Shown here: positions 44,415 to 57,588 of the stretch, in pieces
Layout of the letters: each line of letters starts with the position of its first letter
How positions within the stretch are numbered: position 1 is the stretch's first letter
Assembly (NCBI GenBank): GCA_014529385.2
Contig: CM043945.1
Coordinates: forward strand, 91,091,112-91,155,111
DNA length: 64,000 nucleotides
Direction: 5' to 3'
Source of the DNA: Adiantum capillus-veneris
Lineage: Eukaryota; Streptophyta; Polypodiopsida; Polypodiales; Pteridaceae
Program-made: the position numbers and the translations under genes
Notes under the pieces: model-generated
Told to the model about the DNA's origin: nothing
What the model saw: only the letters and a program-made list of their open reading frames with translations
Databases searched by the model: none

Positions 44415-44735
44415 CCCTGTATAGCAAGATTCAAATTACCAATTTGTTCAATCAACCCTTGAATTTCTTGATGAAGACCAACTTGCCCTCTAGCTATCTC
44501 AAAATCCTTTTGGAATCTCCATGCTAGAAAGGGGGAATGGGAGCACACCCAAAATGCACACTATTACCTCTCTATAGCCCAAACATCCCTATCCCCTCAT
44601 AAAAACCAACAAAAAGACAATTTTCCAATAACAACAGCTTGATTGCACATAATCCATTGCACACACACTCTGCAAAAAACACAATCAAACACACACCTAC
44701 ACCATCCCCTTTCCAACACTTTGGCTACATGCAAA

Positions 44736-44737
<2 letters not shown>

Positions 44738-44808
<71 letters not shown>
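44738..44808. repeat. (CT)n microsatellite
   Basis: A CT run of about 70 bp that truncates the gypsy reverse transcriptase remnant to its right together with the CA run at 44838-44897. Confidence 0.97.
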
Positions 44809-44811
<3 letters not shown>

Positions 44812-44837
44812 AAACACAGAAGGCCCAAGAGGTGTGG

Positions 44838-44897
44838 GCACACACGCACACGCACACGCACGCACACACACACACACACACACATACACATACACAG
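44838..44897. repeat. (CA)n compound microsatellite
   Basis: CA repeats with interspersed CG and TA steps, about 60 bp, directly at the broken end of the gypsy remnant. Confidence 0.93.
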
Positions 44898-44904
44898 ATT
44901 GAAA

Positions 44905-45400
44905 TTGATTGTACCCTAAATAGAGATCTCCCATTGAGTAAATTGACGTTCTTGAAAATGCCTCTGTAAATTCATCCACAATTGGTCGTGTATCCACATT
45001 CCTAATGGTAACCTTGTTTACAGGCTACATGTCTTGTATGAAATGCAAAGCCCCATTCTTGCTAGGCACATTGAACCACCTATTTAAGTATGGCGCATAA
45101 GAAGGCTCTAAAGTACCCATGTTAATCTTCTCAAAATGAGTAGTTCTATTAGCTTTGGAAAATGCACTTTTGGAACCATGATTGGATGCAGATTCCAAGG
45201 TTCATGAGGGATAATAAAGATCACCATAGGTGCAACAACACTAGGATCAACACATCATATCTCATGTCGCTAAAACTCAAATGCCTTATCATGTCTTGAA
45301 AGCATTTTTTTAAAACACATATTCTCTTCGTCTATTAAAAACTCCTCACAACCAACCTTGAGTTCATTCAGAGATTCCATTGTGAACTTGTGTCCAGCTC
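44905..45400 (-). pseudogene. Ty3/gypsy reverse transcriptase fragment
   Basis: The minus strand carries the start of a gypsy polymerase region with several stops. In order: CEEFLIDEENMCFKKML, VAPMVIFIIPHEPWNLHP, a LEPSYAPYLNRWFNVPSKNG block, VNKVTIRNV, and DEFTEAFSRTSIYSMGDLYL followed by GYNQF. This is the N-terminal half of the reverse transcriptase up to motif A, where GYD is GYN. The coding ends abruptly in the CA microsatellite at 44897. One stop reads TAG in place of the Gln of the usual LQPVN motif. Upstream sequence to about 45900 may be its decayed linker or gag, but I cannot support it. Confidence 0.8.
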
Positions 45401-46190
45401 TTTTTGGATCCCTGAGATTTAGCTAAAAAAAACCTTTTTTAGTATTTCTTGCAATCCGATGGTAAAGGTAAGGTCACTATCCTCACTTTCTTTGCCGCGG
45501 TTTTGTATTTGGTCTCTATCCACATGTCCCTTGTTAACATCGATATTCAAGAGCCTCAATCACTTCATACATTTTCATAGAGCACACTTCCACAACTTGG
45601 GTTTCATCTTGCACTCTAGAATCCATTATAACCTCAAGCACAAGCATATTATCTACATGAGAAACTTTGCTCAATGAAACATGAAATGCATTCACTATCC
45701 TCTACTATGAGACCATTTTTCTTCATGTCTTTTTGTATATTATAAACATATTTCCATGCACTTCTTTCATATCCTCAAGATTTATAAAGCATATTGACCC
45801 ATTCTCTATTAACCCCTAAAAACTTGTAGAAAAGACTTCTTCTTGCTTTGGGTCAAGTGAGAACCTTTTTCTTCTTATACCATTGCAATCCTACTTTACA
45901 TGTACATGGTCAAAACCCCTTGTCTTGTCTTCTTTCTCTCTCTCTCCCTGCTAAAACTCCGTAGAACCAATTGAACATCTCGTGAAGGGCATTGCTCTTT
46001 TTCCTTCCACCTCCATGTCGTGTATTTTTAAATTACACTGCTTTTGCTTGATAGTGTGAGCGCTTCGTTCCTTGGCTTCTCCAAATGCTTAGTGAACCAT
46101 AAGTATCGAGAAAAAATGCACTATGTGCAAAAAGAATGTGCTAAAAAAAAATTTAGTTTCGCATACAGGTGTATTTTGATTGAAAATATC
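45401..46190. other. Intergenic, possible decayed gypsy upstream region
   Basis: No intact frame or recognisable motif. It may be the 5' part of the gypsy remnant to the left (minus strand), but the evidence is only position. Confidence 0.4.
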
Positions 46191-46196
46191 AAATTT

Positions 46197-47458
46197 TCAA
46201 CACACCATGTAATGTGTTATGTGTGTCTCCCCCCAAGCATCCACCGTTTGTGCTGTAAAACTATTGATTACAAACTTTAGGGTGGATATCTCATCATCTG
46301 TTAGCTTTTCCTTTTCGAGAAGACAAAAAATATCATCAGTAGACTGCCACACATGAGCACGCTTAATTCCTAGGGCTGCTTCATTACCTTTGTAGGCGGT
46401 AATGTCACACACCTTTTTCCATAACTGAAACTCATTGGAACTTTGGGAGTCTGAATAGTTTGAAAGCAAATGTCTAGATTTACTACCACCCATACATACT
46501 TCTTTAGGGCAATCTTGTGTACTTTCGGATGCCTTCTTGTCCTTTGATAGCTCAACTACACCCCATGTAGGCCAACACTCGATCGAATAGATTTGAGTTC
46601 TCGTATACACTCTTCTCTTCTTTCTGCAAGCTCCATATTCCAAGCGTAACTAAAATGGAGCATAAGCAACTTGTCAAGAATTTGTAGACGGGCATGAAGG
46701 GTGCACACATGCACATTTATCAGCGGTATTGGATATGCTGCAGTAGAGCACATTCGATTTTTTGAGTATCGGGGTCGATTTCCATCATCATTAGAGCCAA
46801 GTTTTTGCATATTGAATTACCATTACACCAACCTGCAGAACATGTAGGAAATCAGAATCTTGCATCAGTATTCTTACCGAGTTTGACCGACACGTTTTTT
46901 TCGAGCTCCACCACTTGAGGATAGCAAGGACATCGCTTGTCTCTTGCGCTTACAAATGTGATAGACGAGGGGAATGTGTGTGAGATAATCAATTCGCCGA
47001 CGTATATTTCATGAAGTGTGTTGTAGCTAAACATAATTGTCTAATCGACGCTCCTGATCTTTTTTTTGTTGCTGTGCTTTTTCATTGAGATTTTCCATCT
47101 CATCGTTCAGTTGCTTCATCTTCTTGTTGGCTTCCTCTCTAACTTGCTGTAGATCTTTTGCATACTTATCTTGCAGTGATGAATAGGCAGCCAAGAGATG
47201 TTTACTTGCTTCCCTTTCATTGACAAAAGCTGAATACAATCTCCAGCAGTAGCCAAACAATTCGTCTCTTCCTTCTCCAATAAAACGCAGAAGCTCAGTG
47301 ACATTACGAAAGGGTAGTGGTGCATTAGTCGTTGGATCACCTCGGTAAATGTGGCCATCAACCCATAAGTTGATTGCCTTGCACCCAATGCTTTGTAGCT
47401 GATCTGCAGCATTGGGATTCGATGTGTCAAGTCGCACAGTAGTGTACTCCTGCTCCAA
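46197..47458 (-). pseudogene. Second copy of the CxYC/HxCxMHA gene (internally deleted)
   Basis: The segment 47458-47027 has INLWVDGHIYRGDPTTNAPL and PFRNVTELLRFIGEGRDELF, aligning with exon 1 of the gene at 31486, then a coiled coil rich in Lys, Glu and Gln. The segment 46810-46556 has VHVCTLHARLQILDKLLMLH, matching the VHICTMHALYRIIEKLM box. The parts equal to exons 2-3 of the first copy are missing or reduced to about 200 bp. The segment 46643-46197 gives a C-terminal domain absent from the first copy: FQLWKKVCDITAYKGNEAAL and ETHITHYMVC. A TTCTGCAG acceptor precedes 46833. The two copies complement each other, showing the family once encoded a longer protein. Confidence 0.7.
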
Positions 47459-47781
47459 ATCAGTGTTTAATCGATATCATTTTGGCCTATTAGTAATGTC
47501 TTATAGTGGAGGCAGATTGAATGACATGTTTGTTAGCTAATCAAGAAAAATAGTGAGAGAATGTGTAATGGTGACTACTCCAAGCAGGGAAAGCTGGCTA
47601 TGGAGGAAAAAAGTGGAAGGTACTAAGAGATAGTAGAAAATGATTATGTTGTGGAGGGAAGAAAGAGAGAAAGTGTAGCTCAATCTCCTTTGAATTCAAA
47701 ATATTGATCATGAGAGCTTTAGAGAGAGAAATGCAGCTGCACACAGAGGTAATGGAGTTCTCCATTGCTCTCACCTGAAGC

Positions 47782-47817
<36 letters not shown>

Positions 47818-48120
47818 AAGGAAGAGAGTGGAAAAGAGAGTAGATTTGCAACCTTGGAGGATCTGTACTTTCTGTCAGATGTAGGCAGCATAGAATGTCC
47901 TCTTGACGATTGGGAGGTGGAAGTGACAAGAGAGAAAGGGGGGAGAGGGGGGGAGAGAAAGAGTTGGCTCACATTTTAGAGAGAGAATGCAGTGAGAGAA
48001 TATTGCAAAATCTGCTTTTTTGGTAGGGGGGCTGAAAAGTGCTTCTTTTAATGAGAACTAAGTGAGAGAGAGTGTTTTATATGCTAGAGAGAGAGAGAGA
48101 GAGGAGAGAGATGGGGAAAA
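47459..48120. other. GA-rich leader region of the second gene copy
   Basis: GA-rich on the plus strand, hence pyrimidine-rich on the coding minus strand, with (GA)n tracts at 47783-47812 and 48084-48106. It probably corresponds to the promoter and 5' leader of the copy at 47458, as the first copy also has a CT-rich leader. The minus ORF across it is low complexity. Confidence 0.5.
47783..47812. repeat. (GA)n microsatellite
   Basis: A GA run of about 30 bp in the GA-rich leader region. Confidence 0.93.
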
Positions 48121-48545
48121 GATATTTTAAAATTCAGTTACCCACCTCTCTTTTGTGTTAAAATAGCCTAATTTCAAAATACAAAATATACAAATGGTAT
48201 TTTTAAAAATCCTAGCATAGGCCTTTTTGCCCTCTCTTTTAGGCTTGGTCAAACTTGGCTTAAGCTTTAAGCATTTCCTTAAACTGTCAAATAAAGAGGC
48301 CCTCCTATACCCCATTCCCTTCCTAATGACCATCTGATTTTGAACTATTGGATCAATAAACATCACATCCAAAGAACTTTGAATTTACACTCCTTCAACT
48401 TCAAATTGTGCAAACCTTGGCTTTTTCTCCAGTTGTACATCCTTGACATTCTTCTGATCAAGAGAAAAGAATTAGAAATCTTCAATCACATTATTTTACT
48501 CAATCATAATATTAAAAAAAATGCATAAAAGGATCTCTTTGATAT
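48121..48545. other. Intergenic, unassigned
   Basis: An 81-codon minus-strand frame (48372-48127) is lysine-rich but not recognisable. Nothing else is seen. Confidence 0.4.
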
Positions 48546-48550
48546 GTAGA

Positions 48551-48592
48551 TGTAAGGACATGGGTCCTATGGGCAAGGCCACCGACACGACC
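48551..48592 (+). repeat. Gypsy LTR-start sequence, left copy
   Basis: The 42 bp beginning TGTAAGGACATGGGTCCTAT match 52084-52125 with four mismatches. It begins with TG, as LTRs do. After 42 bp the two flanks diverge, so either the left LTR is rearranged or one LTR is internally deleted. Confidence 0.65.
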
Positions 48593-48915
48593 AAGGCAAC
48601 TTCAATCGGCAACTCTACGGCACCGAGGTTCCGAAGGTTTCCATTTGGCACCGTTGGAAGGCTCACGTAACCCTTGCATGAAGGAGGGTTGAACCTACCC
48701 CATGAGGGTAAGAGTAAAACACTTTACCATCAAGCTATTGACCCTTGTTGTGTATAACAAGGAAAGATAGCATACTTGTGTTGAAAGGAAAACTAGAAGG
48801 AAAGGGAAAGCTTCAAACTTCAAAGAAGTAGTTTCACCCTTCCTTTTCACTTCTTGGAGAAAGGAAAGTTTCCCTCCAAAAATTCTTTTTTCCTCAAGAA
48901 GTAGATGAAGTATTT

Positions 48916-51900
48916 TTGTGTTACTGCTTGTCTCCAAGTCTTGTGAATTCTCAAGAGCAAAGTGCGGTGAATTCATGTAATGGTATGCAAAGTGCAATGA
49001 ATTCTAATGATAAACAAACTGTTAACAAATCTAACAAGCAAAGTGCTCTCACTTTTAATTCTATAGAGCATCGTGCAACTGTTGTAAAACAAACATTACA
49101 AGTTTTACAAGATTCTCCATCCCAGCATAACTCTAGTTTACTTTCTCCTTTTGCACGGCAAAAGCTGACTCACTTACTCACGGAGTATAGTGATGTATTC
49201 TCAAGTGATTTACCACTGGGTTTACCCCCTACACATGATGTGCAACATGGCATAGATGTCTTGCCAGGCACTAAACTGGTGAGTAAACCACCTTATCGTA
49301 TGAGTGCTAAAGAAGCCAAGGAGGTTAAGAGTCAGTTGGCTGACTACCTCGCCCGTGGTTTCATTAGACCTAGCACTTTGCCTTGGGCATCACCAATTAT
49401 ATTGGTAAAAAATAAAGATGGTACTATGCGCATGTGCGTAGATTATTGTGGATTAAATGCCATAACCATAAAAAACAAGTATCCTCTGCCTCGAGTGGAT
49501 GAGTTGTTTGATCAACTCCATGGGGCAAGAAACTATACAAAGATAGATCTTCGTTCAGGATACCACCAGGTGCGTATCCTTTTGCAAGATATCTCCAAAA
49601 CTGCCTTTAGAACGCGGTTCGGACATTTTGAATTTTTGGATATGCCTTTTGGTCTAACCAATGCTCCAGCTATATTTATGACACTCATGGATAGTGTCTT
49701 ACGTCCCTATCTTGGAAAATTGATTGTGTTTTTCCTTGATGGCATTCTCATTTACAGTAAGACTGAAGATGAACACATAGAACACTTATGATTAGTGTTT
49801 GAACAACTACGAGCTCACGCACTGTATGCTAAGAAAAGCAAGTGCGATTTCTTTAAAACAGAGATACATTACCTCGGTCATGTGATCTCTTATTCTGGCA
49901 TCAAAATGGATACTGACAAGGTTGCTACCATTCTTCGATGGCCACATCCCAACACGATTGAGGATTCAAATATTTTTAGGCATGATTGGATTTTATCGTG
50001 ACAGTATATCCGTGATTATTCCAAAATCGTTGTTCCTATGACGGATCAACTTAAAGCAAAAGGTAAGACCTTTTCTTGGGAAGAAGCCCAAAAACGCAGT
50101 TTTGAACAGCTCAAGGTAGCTATAGCCACTGCACCCATCCTAGCAATCGTTGACCCACTTAAGCCGTTTGTAGTAGAAAATGATGCTAGTGATAAAGCAA
50201 TTGGTGCGGTACTTCTCCAGGAGGCCCAGACCTATAGCCTTTGAAAGTAAAAAGTTAGATAGAGCTCAATAGAATTATTCTCTCTATGAGAGAGAGCTAT
50301 ATGCCATAATTCACTCTTTACAAAAGTGGCAACACTATTTATATGGTGCTGAGTTTGAAGTAGTTTTTGACCATGAGAGTATCAAATGGTTTACTCTCAA
50401 ATGGACTTGAAGGGCCATAAAGCTAGATGGGCAAAAATCCTTGAAGATTATGATTGTAAGCTACGATATTGCAAGGGGCGATATAATGTAGTAGCGGATG
50501 CACTAAGTTGGCTCAGATTAATACACTTGCTTTCACGAAAATAAAGAGTATATTTTTGGAGTCATTACATGGCAAGTGTGCACAAGATCAATCATATGCT
50601 AAAGTGTGGAGTGCAGTTTTGAAAAAAGATCCTTCATATTCACATGTCTCTGCACGCACAGATAAAAAATCCAATGCACAGAGCTCCACCCCTACTCAGG
50701 AAGAGCTTAAGCGATGGAAGAATTTTTCCATTGATGATGGCTACTTACTCCACAAGGGTAGAGTATGCGTGCCAAAGGACTCAGACACTAGGCGCCAAAT
50801 CTTATTTGAGTGTCACAATAGTCCAAGTGCTGGTCATCCAGGTATGTGTAAAATGTATGCCTTAGTTTGACGACAATTTTATTGGCCGGGCTTACATCAT
50901 GATGTTCAAGAGTATGTACTAAACTGCCAACAGTGCCAAGTTAATAAGGCAGAGCGCCTCAAGGTAGGTGGCCTTTTACATCCTTTAGAGATTCCACAAG
51001 GTAAGTGGGAGAGTATCTCTATGGATTTTATAGTAGGACTACCTATTACAAATTGTGGCCATGATGCCAATGGGTAATTGTAGGCCGTCTCACAAAGATG
51101 GGTCGATTCATTCCCACTAAGACTACGGTTAAGACACCGAAATTAGCATGGCTATTTGTAGAGCATATATATAAACTCTACGGTCTTCCAGCTAGTATCA
51201 TTAGTGATAGAGATCGAAAGTTCGATAATCACTTCTAGAGAGCTGTGTTTCAAAAGTTAGAAACTAATCTTAATCTAACTACAATTGATCATCCCGAAAC
51301 AGATGGTAAAATTGAAAGAGTTAATCAAGTGCTAGAGGATATGCTACGAGCGTACGTTAGCAAGAAGCAAACCAATTGGGAAGACTACTTACCTATATTG
51401 GAATTTTCTTATAATAGTTCAAAGCATGTGACTACAGGGTTTAGTCCATTTATGCTTTTATATGGACTTCAATCTAGATCACCCGTTTCGGTGGGGTTGG
51501 CTAAGGAGAAGATACAACAAGCGAAGGATTTTCTCCAAGACCATTTTGACATGCTTCGAGTTGCTCGTCAAAATGTTAAGCAAGCTCAAAATCGATATCA
51601 GAAGTACGCAGATGAGCATCATCATCTTGCTACTTTCAAAGAAGGAGACAAGGTTTTCCTCAAAGTTCTGGAGCATTCAGAAATTCTGAAGACGGGAAAA
51701 GCTGCTAATCTTTCACCTACTTTACCATTCTCAAATGTATAGGTCAAGTGGCCTATAAGTTAGCTCTTCTAGAGCATTCATGAGTTCATCCTGTTTTTCA
51801 TGTTAGCCGTTTACGAAAACAGCTAGGACAGAATGATAATGTCATTGACATAGGTGTGTTAGTTGACCTTATCGAACATGAGCCCGAAAAGATTTTGGAT

Positions 51901-52020
51901 TCTCAGGAGCTTCGCACCAGACATCATGTCAGACGACAGGTGTTGGTAAAATGGCTAGATAGACCTGAAGAAGATTCTACATGAGAGAATATCTCCGAAG
52001 TTAAGAAACGTTTTCCTACG
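48916..52020 (+). pseudogene. Ty3/gypsy (chromovirus-like) pol polyprotein, decayed
   Basis: The order is reverse transcriptase, RNase H, integrase, C-terminal chromodomain-like part. [66 protein letters not shown] and [12 protein letters not shown] (about 49725-49760). RNase H: VVENDASDKAIGAVLLQEA and a later DALS. Integrase: a zinc-finger part near 50800, SMDFIVGLP, IISDRDRKFDNHF and IERVNQVLEDM. End: PVFHVSRLRKQ and KILDSQELRTRHHVRRQVLV, a chromodomain-like block. Motif C is LDG instead of the usual LDD, which removes a metal-binding Asp. In-frame stops at 49789, 50267 and 51237 and frameshifts near 49965, 50000 and 50240 confirm it is dead. Gag and protease are missing, so the 5' half is deleted. 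Confidence 0.92.
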
Positions 52021-52053
52021 TCCATTTTTTTTGGACAAAAACGATTCTCCAAC

Positions 52054-52079
52054 GGGGGGGGGGGGGGGGGGGGGGGGGG
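52054..52079 (+). repeat. Poly-G polypurine tract (26 bp)
   Basis: A pure G run that ends 4 bp before the right LTR start TGTAAGG at 52084, so it occupies the place of the polypurine tract that primes plus-strand synthesis. It is about three times longer than an ordinary PPT. Confidence 0.8.
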
Positions 52080-52083
52080 TAAA

Positions 52084-52125
52084 TGTAAGGATATGGGTCC
52101 TATGGGCAAGGCCACCGGCACGGCC
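52084..52125 (+). repeat. Gypsy LTR-start sequence, right copy
   Basis: It follows the PPT directly and begins TGTAAGGATATGGGTCCTAT, the same as the left copy. The right end of this LTR cannot be placed because the left copy diverges after 42 bp. Confidence 0.7.
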
Positions 52126-54640
52126 GGACAGTGTGTACGCTAGGGGGAGGCTATAAGATAGTACGGTTGGGTGGAGACTAGCACATGCATTACCACCTCC
52201 CTTTGAGTAGACATCTCCCTTGATATAGAATCCTTATGTTGTTGACCATAAAGACATAAAACCAATGAGATAAAATACGGTCAACATCATCTCCTCCATG
52301 GCTATAGTCACATAGAGAGACTAAAGCATCTTCATGAAAATTTAGATAATTAGCTTCAAGTAATCGCAAAAATTTGCATAATCATCAGCTAAAACCATTG
52401 CTTCAGCATTCAAAAAACCATCAGCAACCTTGTCATTAAGAATGTTGTTATGCAGAGAATGTAGATCTTCAAGAACATCATCAAAACTCATACAAGAATC
52501 CTTATGGTTGAAAAGATATTGTAATTGAGGAACTCTATCTTAATGAAACTCTATATTGTAATTGAGGAACTCTATCTTAATGAAACTCCAAAAAATTCCT
52601 GATCTTGGTTGTGATGCCTCAAAAATTTGTCAAAATATTGATTTATTTCAAGTCCACTATGATCTAAATTAGAGCTACCAACAATATATTAACATCTTCT
52701 TCACCATCGTCAAACAAAAAATCATCAACTTGTCCATGGTTATCATCAAAATCATCACAAAAATGAGAATATGTTGGCAAAACAAGCAATCTATAAACTC
52801 CTATTCAATTTGAGCACTACCTAAATCATATTCAGCCTTCAGGAACTGCATAAAAACTTCAAAAAAAAATCTTAATCATCTTGGAAAACATAAAGTTGCT
52901 CATGTTTTCTATCAAAATCATCACAAAAGCATGCTTTCACCTACAAAACAATCATGTTAGAGAAATTTTCTCCCAATTGAACATCTTTTGGACCATTTTT
53001 AGACATCTACAACTCCATCAAAGCTTCAAAAAACTCTGAAATAGCTTCTATCCCTTCAAAATTTACTACTCGATATTCAAGCAAAGCAACCTAATCTTCA
53101 ATTTGAGACAACTTAACTTCCAAATCATTAATGTTTTCTTCATTCTATTTATTTCTTCTAGTATGAAGCACTACTGTCCAACTGCCAATCGTGAGACAAA
53201 GTCCATGCATGCCTACGTGAACTAGAAGTGTCTACCACACTCATACTCTCAAAAGCAACATCCAATGAAATCATCCACTATCTCCAATGCCTAAAACAAC
53301 ATCTCCTCATGTGCCCTGGTCTGCCACAATGTAGCAAACCACATGTATGCGCCTCTGAGATGTGTATGATGCACCAACCTATGTATCCAATGACAAACTA
53401 CCATTGCATAACTGAGAACAAAATGAGTCTATAGATAAGCCCACATGAAGTGTAAATGCATGCCCACAAGATCATAATCGCTCAAAAAAATGCAAAAGAA
53501 TACTAGTTGATCAAACACCTGCCACCAAATCTATGGCAAACATTGTATAAAGCGCATAAGCCTCTAACAAACCAAGAACCAATCATACATAAATAGTGAC
53601 CATACACAATGAGAGTGGAAGAAAAATGACCATTCACTTAGGCATAAGCCAAAATTTGGCTAAACAGCTTTCTAGCACCCGTCACAAAACGCATAAAACC
53701 TGGCAAAAATTTGACAGAGTCTCCTCTATAACTAGAGCAAAATCTCACATTAGAATTGCATCCAATATGTCAAAGTGGGAGAAGCTTTGGACCACTACAA
53801 ACTGACCAAAATCTGTCAATAAAAGTGATGGAAAAAGTGGGAGTACACCTGGACCACTATAGTCTATGAAAGAGGACTTTAAACCATGAACCACAACACT
53901 ATTCAATGCCAATGATAGAAACGCCAAAATGACTCCACAATTTCACATACAATGGAAATCCACACTCAATGTACATCCACGGAATGATCGCACATAAATA
54001 AGCACCAAAAGACTTGCAATCCAAAAGCCTGATCAATGCAAAAACAATGCTCTCAAAAAAGCTAACCGACACTCAAAAGTGCTCGCAAAAATGCATGTAT
54101 AATGTGCATCAACTATGCACTATAACCATATGAAAATCCATTCACAAAGACCATGAATAGAATCCCAACAAAGCTGCCAAAGTATCTTGTGAAAACATGT
54201 GAAAAAAGCTCCACCTATGTGCTCAAAAAATCATGTCTCTCAAGAGACCGCTTTGATGGTATAAATGCCTCCGTACTTCGTTGCCCAAATCTACCAAAAA
54301 ATCCTCAAACCACAAGCTCTGCACAAGCTGAAATTGCATCATCAGCTCAAAATTTATGCACCCAACTTTGAGCACCTTTCGTACTTCCAAAAGTGCATCA
54401 AACTCGCACACTATGCAAAAACGGAAAACCTGAAATTTTTGTATATAGTTAGTCTGCGGTGAATATTAGCAAAATTGTGAGGAATTTCCAAAATATTTCT
54501 TCTATAAAGATGTAGGTCATGTTAAAACGGAGAGGCGTGGAGGATAGAATTTTCAAATCAGTATTCTATAAGGAGAAAGACAAATTAAAAAACAGTACTG
54601 TTGTGCATACAGTTTTTAGGGTAGCACCTTCACCTACACA
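52126..54640. other. Intergenic, unassigned
   Basis: About 2.5 kb without a recognised gene. A 37-bp tandem duplication near 52518-52590 ('attgtaattgaggaactcta' twice) is the only local repeat seen. Frames up to 72 codons lack motifs. The first part may include the rest of the gypsy 3' LTR. Confidence 0.5.
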
Positions 54641-54816
54641 CTATCTTCCACACACTTTTTGAGCTTCCACAAGAGCATATATCACTCTCAATTGAGCTCA
54701 CAAGCTCCTAGTGCATTCTGTCAAAGCTTCCAAGCTTTCTTGATCTCTCTACCAATGAGAGCAAGCAAGCTACTTCCTTAAAACTCTCGACATCGCCGTG
54801 CTCCTCGCGATCACCA

Positions 54817-54830
54817 TGCGCTCTGATATC
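54817..54830 (-). other. PBS-like motif of a minus-strand retroelement
   Basis: The string GCTCTGATATCA is one base from the reverse complement of the Met-tRNA primer-binding site. It lies 35 bp from the long GA tract. No LTR pair is visible around it. Confidence 0.3.
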
Positions 54831-54860
54831 AGTTGGTGAGTGCACAAATGTCGTGCATGT

Positions 54861-55385
<525 letters not shown>

Positions 55386-55389
55386 ATGA

Positions 55390-56240
55390 AACTGGAGAAG
55401 TGTACATGATTGCATTAGTTCATGCAACATTTGTGCAAATCAAGCACCTATGGAACATGCAACACTATTCAAAGTAATGGTAGCAACTAAGTTGAGCTCC
55501 TACATTGTGGATTACGTGACAAAAGAAACCTTACTAGAGGGGTTAAGCAAAGCAACTTTGTAGGACCGATATCCCCGTGCTCAGTATATTACAATGGTTA
55601 CCAATTATTTGACCAAGTGGGATGAAGCCAAAGCTACATAGAACAACAACACAAATGACAACACAATTCTTTTACAAGAATGTTTTTACAAGATATGGGC
55701 TACCGATTGAGATAGTTAGTGACAGAGGGGTCACTTCCTAAACAAAGTGATAAATTTCTTGCTAGATGAGTTAATGGTAATCCATTGGAAATTAGCATCA
55801 TATCACCCTCAAGATAATTGAGAAGGAGGGATCACATACAAGATCCTATGTGCGGTGCTCACAAAGATAATGAGTGAGTCAAGAGCAGACTGGGACCAAA
55901 ATCTACACTTAGCTCTTTGGGCATATCAAGCTACTTACAAAATAGCAATCGGAATGATAGTTTTTAACTTGGTGTTTGGACTTAATGTCATACTGCCCAT
56001 ATAATTCTTTATTACCACACTTTGAGTAGCCAAGGACTTAGAGTGGAGAGACCATGAGCTGTCAAAAAGGTTAGATGTTCTTAAGAAGCTAGATGAAGCA
56101 TGCTTACAAGCTATCACAGATATCTATGCACAATCAGATTAAAAAAGGAGTTTCACGATCAACATGTAATGAAAAAGACTTTTAAAAAGGAAGAATATGT
56201 ATTAGTCTACAACTCAAAACAACACTCCAAAAGTTTAAAA
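55390..56240 (+). pseudogene. Ty3/gypsy integrase remnant
   Basis: Heavily mutated plus-strand sequence in several frames still shows the order of a gypsy integrase: YITMVTNYLTKWDEAKA near 55585-55635, YGLPIEIVSDRGVTS near 55695, HWKLASYHPQDN near 55785, then KIMSESRADWDQNLHLALWA, YQATYKIAIGMIVFNLVFGL and NVILPI up to about 56000. The second catalytic Asp is still visible in SDRG. The pattern RADWDQNLHLALWAYQATYK belongs to the non-chromodomain gypsy style, unlike the chromodomain element at 49-52 kb, so it comes from a different element. Many stops and frame changes are present. It ends in A-rich sequence near 56240. Confidence 0.8.
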
Positions 56241-57585
56241 AAAACAAGATAATGGCCCATTCATGATACACAACACAAAAGAAAGGAAGAAGCAAGCAAA
56301 AACTAATCAAGCATAGGCACAGGAGGAACCACAAAAATGTTGGAAAAGATACACAACATAGAAGAAAGGAAGAAGCAAGCCAAAGCTAATCAAGCATAGG
56401 CACAGGAGGAAGCAATGTTGTGGATTTTAAAGTACATGAAGGAATGACAAAACAATGTACAAATTATGCCACAAACTACAAGCGTACCTCCTCTAATCAG
56501 ATTAATTTAGATAGAGAAAAATTGGCTTGGAGACATGGATGTACACATTTGAACACAGCTTCTAGATGGATCGACAAAATGAGCACTTGTAGACACTGGA
56601 GCTTGAGCCAATGTTATCAAGTACTCTACATACATAAAGATTTTAGATGTACCATTAAAAAAAAAGATAGAGCTCAAAGCTACAAAGCGACGAAAGATGG
56701 TTAGCTAACTCAAGACAATCTATCAATCAACATTGATGACCATCAATGTCCATATTAATTTCATGTCTTGGCGGATACATATCTTAATAAATTACTCATC
56801 CTTCCCTGGATGCGGACTTACAAAGCAATTTTGGATTGGTAGGAGGATACTTTAAAGTTCATGCATAATGACACCACTTATGTCACTCCTTTAGCATAAA
56901 GCAATCACATATGGGACGTACAACCCATTGTTATGAAACCACAATAGGTGATGAAGCATCCACCTATACGACACTTCAACAAACAAACCGCCATACAACT
57001 ATGGGTGAGAAATTCCATAATGGCCAACAAGCTATGGAATTATGGATACCAAAGCCAACCAATCCACATGTAGCTACCAAACCAAAGCAACAGATTCCAT
57101 CAGTAAAATCTCAACAACCTTGACGTAGTTATACTTGTAATTGGAAACCCAAACCTCAAGCTAGCCAACCCAAGTATAAATGGATTCCAAAGTGCAAAGA
57201 ATCCAACCAACCAAAACAAAGTGGCAATGGAGATCAAAACAATAGACTCAATAAGCCAATCAACTGTCTCCAACAAATATGACTACCAAGTTCAGGTGGG
57301 TACCAAAAAGCAAAAACCAATGAAAATCAAGTCAACGGTACTCCTACAACCAACCATCAAAGAAAAAACGTGCCATCTTCAAATACTTTTATTCAAACCA
57401 TGTAGTATAGATGAAGCTTCACAAGAAAAAACCACTAAATAATCCGTTCGGTACCCGCATCTTGCACAACGTATTGTTATCCCATACATCTCTTCCATTG
57501 GCATAATAAGGCCACATTCCATGGACTTGCATAGCCAAGGTGTCCTCACCCATGCACATTGGACAAACCTTTGTCCAAGATGACT
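56241..57585. other. Low-complexity Gln/Lys/Pro-rich stretch, unassigned
   Basis: Plus-strand frames between 56911 and 57440 encode a Pro/Gln/Lys/Asn-rich stretch (for example WIPKPTNPHVATKPKQQIP). It could be a decayed gag or linker of a retroelement. A phrase around 56285 ('gaagaagcaagc..aatcaagcataggcacagga') is repeated at 56365, an 80-bp duplication. No family is assigned. Confidence 0.4.
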
Positions 57586-57588
57586 CAT

